A stretch of 21,038 nt of DNA from Bacillota bacterium (lineage in GTDB: Bacteria; Bacillota; Clostridia; Christensenellales; SZUA-584), in contig JAEWQS010000169.1 in the NCBI GenBank assembly GCA_023399095.1, positions 1 to 21,038 on the forward strand, read 5' to 3'. The notes below the pieces were generated by a model, which was given only the letters and a program-made list of their open reading frames with translations, searched no databases and had not been told where the DNA came from. Shown here in pieces: positions 15,185 through 21,038 of this stretch. A program made the translations under genes and the position numbers. Every line of letters starts with the position of its first letter. Position 1 is the first letter of the stretch.

Positions 15185-15213
15185 TTGACAAACACCTCGT
15201 TTTGTGCTACAAT
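15185..15213 (+). promoter_or_regulatory. Distal promoter upstream of the zinc-ribbon gene
   Basis: TTGACA (15185-15190, exact consensus), 17 bases, then TACAAT (15208-15213). It lies just upstream of, and facing away from, the DUF6323-like gene and about 205 bases before the zinc-ribbon start codon. A transcript from here would carry a long AT-rich leader (15220-15419) in which I see no gene and no clear riboswitch or hairpin. Confidence 0.7.
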
Positions 15214-15360
15214 AAATGTGTTATATGTAATTAATTAACTATTAGCCATAAATTATAATATAGCATTTTCCGAATTTGCGGTCAATGTTTTTTTATTTTC
15301 ATAATAAAAAATTGAAGAGTAATTAAGTGATAACATAACAGATATATTGACTCATTTTTC

Positions 15361-15390
15361 TTGATTTTGGGTATCAATGCAAAGTATAAT
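15361..15390 (+). promoter_or_regulatory. Proximal promoter of the zinc-ribbon gene
   Basis: TTGATT (15361-15366), 18 bases, then TATAAT (15385-15390). Transcription would start about 15397, followed by the GGAGGG ribosome site and ATG 15420. Confidence 0.65.
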
Positions 15391-15419
15391 CATTGTATAT
15401 GTGAAACGGAGGGCGAATC

Positions 15420-15911
15420 ATGAGTGATTTTTTAAGCGGTCTTGGCGGATTGATCAAGGGCATGCAGCCTTTGATGGGTGAAGAGATACAAAAGGATGCG
15501 TCGATGAACGCGCTGTTGCTGCATAATGACGTCACAGAGCTAAAAAACAAAAAGCGCGATGTGCTCGCAAAAATCGGGCAGGCGGTTTATGACACGTACA
15601 AAAGAGCAGGCGGCTTTTCAGAGTATGCGGCCCTGTTTGAGGAAGCAGAAGCGATCGATAAGCAGCTGGGTGTCAAACAGTCTGAAATGGATGCGGCCAA
15701 AAAGGCAGCGGAAGAAAAACAGCAGCAGGAGGAGCGTGAGCGTATGGCGCGTACATGTCCAAACTGCGGCTGCGAAAACGAGCCCGGAGTGAAATTTTGT
15801 AGTGACTGCGGCACGAAGCTGGGGCAGCTGCAGTCATCGCATTGCGGCCAGTGCGGTGCGGAACTAAAACCCGGCGTAAAGTTCTGCGGTGAATGCGGCG
15901 CAAGATTATAG
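15420..15911 (+). CDS. Double zinc-ribbon protein with N-terminal coiled coil
   Basis: A 163-residue protein. Residues about 30-110 are a charged helix or coiled coil (LKNKKRDVLAKIGQAVYDTY, then an Ala/Lys/Glu/Gln-rich stretch). Two tandem zinc ribbons follow: C113/C116 with C127/C130 (CPNC...CSDC) and C142/C145 with C156/C159 (CGQC...CGEC), linked by PGVKFC in both. This is the zinc-ribbon/DZANK-like pattern common in small Firmicutes proteins, where it usually mediates protein or nucleic-acid contacts. The N-terminus FLSGLGGLIKGMQPLMG could be an amphipathic membrane-associating helix. GGAGGG sits seven bases before the ATG. No partner gene is indicated; the next gene is separated by a hairpin. 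Confidence 0.88.
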   Translation: MSDFLSGLGGLIKGMQPLMGEEIQKDASMNALLLHNDVTELKNKKRDVLAKIGQAVYDTYKRAGGFSEYAALFEEAEAIDKQLGVKQSEMDAAKKAAEEKQQQEERERMARTCPNCGCENEPGVKFCSDCGTKLGQLQSSHCGQCGAELKPGVKFCGECGARL

Positions 15912-15945
15912 CAGATGATAAAATCGACATAAATGATAATTAAAT

Positions 15946-15977
15946 GCAAAACCCCGAGATTTATCCGGGGTTATTGC
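15946..15977 (+). terminator. Hairpin after the zinc-ribbon gene, probable terminator
   Basis: GCAAAACCCCG (15946-15956) pairs with CGGGGTT and TTGC (15966-15977) with one bulged A, giving an 11-bp stem. The tail GTTTATTC is only moderately T-rich. It lies 35 bases after the stop codon. Confidence 0.6.
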
Positions 15978-16082
15978 GTTTATTCGATAAAATAACAACC
16001 TTTTTCATCTTTTTTTTAAAGATTGATAGCACTTTTGCCTTTTTAAAACGTCTAACTAAAAAGGGTAAAAGGAGGTTTCACC

Positions 16083-16763
16083 ATGAAAAGAAAAATTGTC
16101 GCAATTGTACTGTCTGTCATGCTTGTCATGGCGTTCGGAAGCGTGGCCTATGCGGGCGACGTGCCGGACAGCGCCGCCCCGGCCAATGTTTTATCATCCG
16201 GCTCCGAGGTGTATGAGGTTGTCGAGACAGATCCGGACAAGCTGGCTCGCATGGCTGAGGAAGAGGGCTTGGTGGCTCCTGAGGGGCAACAGTTGGTCAG
16301 CGTGAAGACAACGTATGTGATGCTGCCGGCAGATGACGTATCGCTTTTGGATGGCTTTGCCAAGCAAAGTGCGGCGCCTATGGCAGCGCTGGCCAGCATA
16401 TCCATCAGCAATGTGAGAACCACTGGATATAAATACTATTCGAACGATTATGATTCCTTCTGGTATTACGGGCCGTACAGCCTTTCGGCTACGTTTGGGC
16501 AGACGCGCAGTGCCGGTTATTCATCAACTTATTCGGTAAGCAGCAGCTTGGTTTCCTCTGCCGTCGGTTACACGGTCACATCGTCGTACTACAAATCGGG
16601 CTCGCATTCGGCGTCTGTGCCGTCAGGGCAGTCTCTGAATCTGCGGGTGTATATGAACTATCAAGTGAAGGCGTTTGATGTGTACAGCTCGGGTACCAAA
16701 GTCGGCTCGGGTTCTGCCTGGAAGCCCTATAGTCTCATCTTCAGGGAATACTGGTACGCATAA
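16083..16763 (+). CDS. Secreted Ser/Tyr-rich protein of unknown function
   Basis: A 226-residue preprotein. A clear Sec signal peptide (MKRKIVAIVLSVMLVMAFGS) ends in AYA, with cleavage expected before GDVPDS near residue 25. An acidic propeptide-like region follows (about 25-105). From about 110 the protein is rich in Ser, Tyr and Gly with alternating polar and aromatic residues, which suggests a beta-rich extracellular domain. Its pattern VSSAVGYTVTSSYYKSGS, then VPSGQSLNLRVYMNYQVKAFD, resembles unnamed secreted proteins of Firmicutes. There is no LPXTG anchor, lipobox or cysteine. AGGAGG seven bases before the ATG is an excellent ribosome site. The gene stands alone between two hairpins; the downstream one is exceptionally strong, suggesting high expression. 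Function not known. Confidence 0.85.
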   Translation: MKRKIVAIVLSVMLVMAFGSVAYAGDVPDSAAPANVLSSGSEVYEVVETDPDKLARMAEEEGLVAPEGQQLVSVKTTYVMLPADDVSLLDGFAKQSAAPMAALASISISNVRTTGYKYYSNDYDSFWYYGPYSLSATFGQTRSAGYSSTYSVSSSLVSSAVGYTVTSSYYKSGSHSASVPSGQSLNLRVYMNYQVKAFDVYSSGTKVGSGSAWKPYSLIFREYWYA

Positions 16764-16777
16764 GAACAACGCAATAT

Positions 16778-16820
16778 AAAAAGGGAGGCATATGCTGATT
16801 CAGCATATGCCTCCCTTTTT
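16778..16820. terminator. Very strong bidirectional intrinsic terminator
   Basis: A near-perfect palindrome: bases 16778-16798 are the exact reverse complement of 16800-16820. In RNA it folds as a stem of about 20 bp closing on a 3-base loop (CTG-ATT-CAG). The arms end in A5 on the left and T5 on the right, so it has a U-tract in both directions. It ends the secreted-protein gene on the plus strand and could stop any read-through from the MacAB-like operon on the minus strand. Confidence 0.9.
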
Positions 16821-16839
16821 CTCGCCGTTTGTCGTTAAC

Positions 16840-17072
16840 GTCATGCCGAGCTTGTCGACTATGAAATGGACTAGCATCCCATGGTAAAAACATAAATAAC
16901 TATATGAACCGTGGGAATCCGTTCTGCTGCAGTCGTTCGCGTCATCCCGAGCCAACATGATCGTACGCGTCATCCCGAGCGTGTCGAAGGATAGCATGAT
17001 CGTACGCGTCATCCCGAGCATGTCGAGGGATCCCACGGTCGTACGAGTCATCCCGAGCGTGTCGAGGGATCA
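16840..17072. repeat. 39-bp tandem repeat with GTCATCCCGAGC core
   Basis: Three head-to-tail 39-base units lie at 16956-16994, 16995-17033 and 17034-17072. Each has the layout TCGTACGCGTCATCCCGAGC followed by GTGTCGAGGGAT with few changes. A shortened unit precedes them (core at 16941-16952), and a degenerate core GTCATGCCGAGC lies at 16840-16851. ATCCC and GGGAT within each unit can pair. The gene-free spacer 16764-17172 contains this array and the upstream terminator. There are no unique spacers between units, so it is not a CRISPR array. Confidence 0.85.
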
Positions 17073-17172
17073 CGTGATAAATGCACAGGAGCATTAAAAC
17101 GTGGGATTACCTGCGGGTTCGGAATATCAATAAGCAGCCGTTAACGTCTCAATGGATGATGTGTTCCCGTCG

Positions 17173-18342
17173 TCATTCGTGCCGCAGCGCCTCAACCGGG
17201 TCTAGCTTGGATGCTTTGTAAGCAGGCATCAGGCCGAATATAATGCCCACTGTGGCGGAGAAAAGCACACTTAATGTGGCTGCCGAGGTCGAGACCGAAG
17301 CCTCGATACCAAGAATACTGCCCGCGGCCTTGGTTAAAGCGATCCCCGCGATGAGCCCGAGCAAACCGCCCAGCATCGCGTAAAAAAGAGCTTCGGCAAG
17401 AAACTGCCCAAGTATATGATGCTCGCCAGCGCCCAGCGCCTTGCGGATGCCGATTTCGCGTGTTCGTTCTTTGATAGTAACCAGCATGATGTTCATAATG
17501 CCAATGCCGCCCACCACAAGCGCAATCGCGGCCACGGCGCCGACAACAGTTTTGAATATATCCAGTATGTTCTGTGCGTTGCGCAGCTCCTTTGTCAGGT
17601 TGATAATCTTGATCGTACCCTCTCCGTATTTATTAAGCAGTCTTTTCACACAGTTGTCGATTACACCGTCCAGCGTGTCCGTGCTTTGAACAGATACGGA
17701 TATTTCATCCATATAATTGTTGGAAAACATGGCGTTGAATGTCGTGACAGGTATATAGCACTTGCCCGAAAAAAAAGACGAATAGATGGACTGATCTTCT
17801 TTTTCAACGCCGATGACCGTATATTTCTGGCCATTGATACCCACCTTCTCGCCGACAGCATCCTTGTCGTCGAACAGATCTTCCTTGGCTTCCTGACTCA
17901 AAACCACCACCCGACGTGCGTACTCTACGTCTTTTTCAGATATGGCGCGTCCTTCCTTAAACGTCATCTGCTCCATACTGAACAAAGAAGCTGTTGTCCC
18001 CACCACATCCGACGCAATATTCGTTCTGTCTGTGGATAAAATGCTTTTTTCATAGGCGCTGGGGGCAACATCACCGACGCCGGTCACCTCGCTGAGCATC
18101 GTGGCGTCGGTCATTGTCAGCAGGTCGTTGGGGCCGCGCACATCGTTTGGGAAGAACCAGACTCTGTTTATACCGAATTTTTGCAGTTCAGCATTGATCA
18201 TTTCCTGACCGCCGCCGCCCACAGAAATCACGGTGATCATAGAGGCGATGCCAATCATGATGCCAAGCACGGTGAGCGCCGTTCTAAATTTGTTTTTTTT
18301 GATCTGATGGGCGGCAATGCTGATATAATCGCTGATCTTCAT
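17173..18342 (-). CDS. MacB/FtsX-type ABC transporter permease
   Basis: A 389-residue permease of the MacB class. A first helix at about 20-42 (FRTALTVLGIMIGIASMITV) is followed by an extracytoplasmic MacB core domain (about 43-265). The FtsX block of three helices runs from about 270 to 380, with the hallmark GGIGIMNIMLVTIKERTREIG then IRKALGA and the terminal PAYKASKLDPVEALRHE. The frame is open to 18402, but ATG 18342 starts the family-typical N-terminus and overlaps the ATPase stop by ATGA. As a MacB-type mechanotransmission transporter in a Gram-positive, it would move substrates such as peptides outward from the membrane surface together with the adaptor and ATPase. Last gene of the three-gene operon; no close terminator seen. 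Confidence 0.93.
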   Translation of the reverse strand: MKISDYISIAAHQIKKNKFRTALTVLGIMIGIASMITVISVGGGGQEMINAELQKFGINRVWFFPNDVRGPNDLLTMTDATMLSEVTGVGDVAPSAYEKSILSTDRTNIASDVVGTTASLFSMEQMTFKEGRAISEKDVEYARRVVVLSQEAKEDLFDDKDAVGEKVGINGQKYTVIGVEKEDQSIYSSFFSGKCYIPVTTFNAMFSNNYMDEISVSVQSTDTLDGVIDNCVKRLLNKYGEGTIKIINLTKELRNAQNILDIFKTVVGAVAAIALVVGGIGIMNIMLVTIKERTREIGIRKALGAGEHHILGQFLAEALFYAMLGGLLGLIAGIALTKAAGSILGIEASVSTSAATLSVLFSATVGIIFGLMPAYKASKLDPVEALRHE

Positions 18343-19025
18343 GAGCACTCCGCCTCGCTGACAACTTGTCCGTCCTTGAGCACAATAAGCTCTTTGGCAC
18401 ATTCCGCCACGCAGCGTTCATGCGTGATGAGCACGATGGTAGCGCCCTGTCTGTTGAGGCCACACAGCAAATGCATGATATCATCTCCCGTCCGGCTGTC
18501 GAGGTTACCAGTGGGTTCATCGGCAAGAATAAGGCTGGGCGAATTAACGAGCGCCCGCGCGATGGCCACACGCTGACGCTGACCGCCCGAAAGCTCGCTT
18601 GGAAGATGGTGGGCGCGGCTTGTCAATCCCGTAAGCTCCAAAAGCTCCGCAGATTTTTTGTGACGCTCCTTAGGCGGTGTGCCCGAATACACCATTGGCA
18701 GCTCGATATTTTGCCTCGCTGTGAGTGAGGGCAGCAGATAGAACGACTGAAAGATAAAACCGATGCGCCTGTTGCGAAGATAGACCTTGCTCTGTGTGTT
18801 AAGACGCTTGACGTTCGTGCCTGCGAATATATAATCACCCGTTGTTTGGGTGTCGATGCACCCTAATATATTCATAAGCGTGGTTTTTCCGGAGCCTGAC
18901 GGGCCCATCACGGCAAGAAACCCGCCCTGGTGGATTTTGAGAGTGACACCCTGCAATGCGTGCACACGCGCTTCTCCGCGACCGTAGGTTTTAAAAAGGT
19001 TATTCACCTCTATCATAGTTGACAT
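18339..19025 (-). CDS. MacB/LolD-type ABC transporter ATP-binding protein
   Basis: A 228-residue ATPase. It has Walker A GPSGSGKTT at residues 41-49, the Q-loop at Q93 (FQSFYLLPSLTARQN), the signature LSGGQRQR at 145-152, and Walker B LILADE ending at E170 followed by PTGNLDS. The H-loop is in LITHE. The LPSLTARQNIELPM and GLNRQGATIVLITHE wording is typical of the LolD/MacB-N/SalX group, which pairs with FtsX-type permeases. ATG 19025 has AAGGAGG six bases ahead and lies inside the end of the adaptor gene, a 26-base overlap. The stop overlaps the permease start. Membrane-associated on the cytoplasmic side. Confidence 0.93.
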   Translation of the reverse strand: MSTMIEVNNLFKTYGRGEARVHALQGVTLKIHQGGFLAVMGPSGSGKTTLMNILGCIDTQTTGDYIFAGTNVKRLNTQSKVYLRNRRIGFIFQSFYLLPSLTARQNIELPMVYSGTPPKERHKKSAELLELTGLTSRAHHLPSELSGGQRQRVAIARALVNSPSLILADEPTGNLDSRTGDDIMHLLCGLNRQGATIVLITHERCVAECAKELIVLKDGQVVSEAECS

Positions 19026-20181
19026 GCTGGCCCTCCTTGACGTTCTGCGGCGATGTGATGACGAGATCTCCGGCGTTTAAACCGCCGATGACTTCAATAT
19101 TCGAATCATCTTCGAAGCCTGTGACGATGGCGCGTTTTTCGGCAACGTTATCTTTACCGATCACAAACACACAGTCATCATCCGTGAGGCAGTCCAGAGG
19201 GACACTGAGCACATTATCCTTATGGTTCAGCTCAATTTCCAGATCCACAACGGCCCCGATGATCTTGTTGAATTTATCTTCGGGTGTAATTTCGACTTTG
19301 GTCATCGTATCAAACGCTGATGAAGAACCGACTTCTGTAGCTGCCGCGCCGATACGCGACACTGTGCCCTTGAATTTTCCATTATCGGTTTCGATGGTGA
19401 CTTTCATACCCTCAACAATACCGTTTAAGTCTTTTTCATACACATACCCTGTTATGAGCTTGTTTTTGGTATCCGCAATCACCATCGCGGGGATACCCGG
19501 CGCCAGCACTTCACCCACATTTACGTTCATAGAAACCACTGTGCCGGATATACGGCTTTTGCAGGTCATACTGTCCACAAGGTGTTGCAGCCGCTCCACG
19601 GCAAGCTGTGCAAGCTCGATCTGGCTGTCCATACTCAAATTGGCCGTATCTATAGAAGAGATATCCGGCAGATCGTCAAGACTCTGCGCGAGTGAGGAGG
19701 ATGCTTGTGACACGGCCTTGGCCGTTTCATGGCCGAAGGCTGCGTTTAAGGAATCGTAATCGTATCCGGTCGTCTGAGAAAGCGCGAGAGCCAGCTTGGC
19801 TTTTTCCTCCGCCATCACGCCCCCGCTGCCCTGGGCCATTGTCATTTGAGCGGCTGAATCACTGAGCGCATTGTATTGAAGCTTTGCTTCTTTGAGCTCT
19901 GCGTTTGCCTGCGTGGCGTCGAGTTCAAACAGCACTTCGTTTTTATCGACATGGCTGCCTTCCGAAACTTTCAGTGAAGAAATGGTACCGCCTGTCTCGC
20001 TCATGACACTGTACATTTTGGCGGGTTGCACCTCGCCAGAAAACTCAAGTGTGTTGGATAAATTCGACGTTTCAACCTCGTATAGACTGACAAAGGCGAT
20101 AGATTCGCCTTCATTAAAGTATAAAAACCAGCCAGCAACAATCACGGCAAGCACGCTTACCAATAGTATCACTTTTCTCAT
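19000..20181 (-). CDS. MacA/HlyD-type membrane-fusion adaptor protein
   Basis: A 393-residue protein with a single N-terminal anchor helix (about 4-21, VILLVSVLAVIVAGWFLYF) and no lipobox. A biotinyl-lipoyl-like half is at about 48-90 (GTISSLKVSEGSHVDKNEVL), a predicted helical hairpin at about 92-205, and the second lipoyl half with GTVVSMNVNVGEVLAPG near 212-228. Beta-barrel and membrane-proximal domains reach the C-terminus. This is the RND/MacA adaptor layout; in Firmicutes such proteins (for example YknX) assist FtsX-type ABC exporters without an outer-membrane channel. GGGGG lies about eight bases before ATG 20181. First gene of the operon, divergent from argC; no good -35/-10 pair could be identified in the 141-base spacer. 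Confidence 0.92.
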   Translation of the reverse strand: MRKVILLVSVLAVIVAGWFLYFNEGESIAFVSLYEVETSNLSNTLEFSGEVQPAKMYSVMSETGGTISSLKVSEGSHVDKNEVLFELDATQANAELKEAKLQYNALSDSAAQMTMAQGSGGVMAEEKAKLALALSQTTGYDYDSLNAAFGHETAKAVSQASSSLAQSLDDLPDISSIDTANLSMDSQIELAQLAVERLQHLVDSMTCKSRISGTVVSMNVNVGEVLAPGIPAMVIADTKNKLITGYVYEKDLNGIVEGMKVTIETDNGKFKGTVSRIGAAATEVGSSSAFDTMTKVEITPEDKFNKIIGAVVDLEIELNHKDNVLSVPLDCLTDDDCVFVIGKDNVAEKRAIVTGFEDDSNIEVIGGLNAGDLVITSPQNVKEGQHVNYDRGE

Positions 20182-20261
20182 ACAGACAGCCCCCTTTAAA
20201 ATGCGTGATCAATCGATTTTAGTTTGGCAGTTTTACAGCCGCGTTATTCTCAAAAAATGTG

Positions 20262-20296
20262 TTGCATTTTTATGCATTTTTATGTATAATTATAAA
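20262..20296 (+). promoter_or_regulatory. argC promoter overlapping two ARG-box-like operators
   Basis: TTGCAT (20262-20267), 17 bases, then TATAAT (20285-20290). Within it, TGCATTTTTATGCA (20263-20276) is a perfect palindrome that fits the ArgR/AhrC box TGAATWWWWATTCA except for one symmetric base pair. A weaker second box, TGTATAATTATAAA (20283-20296), begins 20 bases on, close to one helical repeat pair, as in known double ARG boxes. Binding would cover both promoter hexamers and repress in the presence of arginine. Confidence 0.65.
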
Positions 20297-20322
20297 CACT
20301 TCATACAAGGAGGCCAAAATCA

Positions 20323-21038
20323 GTGGTCAAAGTCAGCGTTATCGGCGCGACGGGATATGCAGGTGCAGAGCTTATGCGGCTGCTTGTGTCCCATAAAGAG
20401 GTGGAAATAGTGCATGCTGTATCCAAAAGCTTTGCGGGGCAGCAACTCAGTGCCATCTATCCAAGCTTTATGTCGCGCGATTTTTTACTCGAAGAGATGG
20501 ACTTAGGCACAATTGCAAAAGACTCAGGCATCGTTTTCACGTGTCTGCCGCATGGTGCATCCGCCAGTGCGGTGCCTGCGCTTCTTGAAGGCGGCGCACG
20601 TGTGATCGATTTGTCTGGGGATTTCAGATACCGAGACGCTGGCGTTTATGAACAATGGTATAAACAGACGCATACAGCAAAAGAGCTGCTTAGCAAAAGC
20701 GTTTACGGCATACCCGAGCTTTACCGCGATAAAATCGCGGCCACAAAGCTGGTCGGCAATCCGGGCTGTTATACGACGTGCAGCATACTTCCTCTGTATC
20801 CGCTGCTTAAAAACGGCGTGATCGATTCGCAAGGTATCATCGTTGACGCAAAATCTGGCGTGAGCGGCGCGGGGCGCAGCGAGAAGCTCGCCAACGCTTT
20901 TTGCGAGGTGGACGAATCCGTCAAGGCGTACAGTGTGGGCACACATCGTCACACATCGGAGATCGAGCAGGAGCTGTCTTTGGCAGCGAACGATACCGTG
21001 GTGATTTCATTCACACCGCATCTGCTGCCCATCAAGCG
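20323..21038 (+). CDS. argC: N-acetyl-gamma-glutamyl-phosphate reductase (3' end beyond the window)
   Basis: The frame is open from GTG 20323 to the window edge (238 codons of about 345 expected). It catalyses the NADPH-dependent reduction of N-acetylglutamyl phosphate to the semialdehyde, the third step of arginine and ornithine synthesis. The NADP-binding motif GATGYAG is at residues 8-14. VFTCLPHGASA and VIDLSGDFR are family signatures. The active-site cysteine is C149 in GNPGCYTT, and the catalytic-histidine region is GTHRHTSEIEQ. AGGAGG lies nine bases before the GTG, and no nearby ATG is in frame upstream. In Firmicutes argC usually heads an argCJBD operon; the following genes are outside the window. 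Promoter and ARG-box-like sites upstream support arginine control. Confidence 0.95.
   Translation, partial: MVKVSVIGATGYAGAELMRLLVSHKEVEIVHAVSKSFAGQQLSAIYPSFMSRDFLLEEMDLGTIAKDSGIVFTCLPHGASASAVPALLEGGARVIDLSGDFRYRDAGVYEQWYKQTHTAKELLSKSVYGIPELYRDKIAATKLVGNPGCYTTCSILPLYPLLKNGVIDSQGIIVDAKSGVSGAGRSEKLANAFCEVDESVKAYSVGTHRHTSEIEQELSLAANDTVVISFTPHLLPIK

Noticed and set aside
16800..17051. Minus-strand open frame with a 13-residue peptide repeat
   Set aside because: It is the translation of the 39-bp tandem repeat and part of the terminator, with no ribosome site and no family.
16941..17072. Possible CRISPR array
   Set aside because: Units are contiguous 39-base tandem copies with no unique spacers, and there are no cas genes nearby. 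The Cas2-like protein is 9 kb away in another operon.

Overview
The window looks like a chromosomal segment of a spore-forming, probably motile member of Clostridia (Firmicutes). The evidence is a YtxC-family sporulation gene, a chemoreceptor gene behind a textbook sigma-D (flagellar) promoter, Gram-positive style GGAGG ribosome sites, and several dispersed palindromic repeat families of a kind familiar from clostridial intergenic DNA. Order or genus cannot be fixed from the sequence. No rRNA, tRNA, CRISPR array, integrase or transposase gene was seen.

Layout. 1-2.5 kb: the 5' part of an amidohydrolase gene (minus), divergent from a six-helix methyl-accepting chemotaxis protein. 2.5-3.6 kb: a hairpin-rich spacer and ytxC (minus). 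3.8-8.06 kb: a tightly packed five-gene plus-strand operon with an ABC ATPase, two ABC-2 permeases, an unrecognised 183-residue helical protein and a Cas2-fold-like 94-residue protein, closed by an intrinsic terminator. 8.1-8.4 kb: a composite palindromic repeat. 8.4-9.4 kb: lrgAB (minus), divergent from an MsbA-type ABC half-transporter (9.57-11.3 kb) with a near-consensus promoter. 11.3-12.68 kb: repeat-rich, gene-poor DNA with a second composite repeat copy, a duplicated tail of the ABC gene and a probably broken small membrane-protein gene. 12.7-15.2 kb (minus): an isochorismatase-like cysteine hydrolase with its own promoter, and upstream of it an overlapping pair resembling DUF6179 and DUF6323. 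15.2-16.8 kb (plus): a double zinc-ribbon protein behind two promoters, then a secreted Ser/Tyr-rich protein closed by a very strong bidirectional hairpin. 16.84-17.07 kb: a 39-bp tandem repeat. 17.2-20.2 kb (minus): a MacAB-like adaptor/ATPase/permease operon. 20.3 kb to the end: argC (plus, cut by the window edge) with a promoter overlapping two ARG-box-like sequences.

How the parts work together. Three separate export systems lie within 17 kb: an ABC-2 exporter, an MsbA-like half-transporter and a MacAB-like machine, plus the LrgAB membrane pair. The rest is a mix of motility, sporulation, arginine biosynthesis and unknown surface or cytoplasmic functions, so this is an ordinary core/accessory mosaic and not one island. 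The least explained units are the two small genes at the end of the ABC-2 operon, the DUF6179/DUF6323 pair, and the repeat-rich 11.3-12.7 kb stretch where the end of the ABC gene occurs twice.
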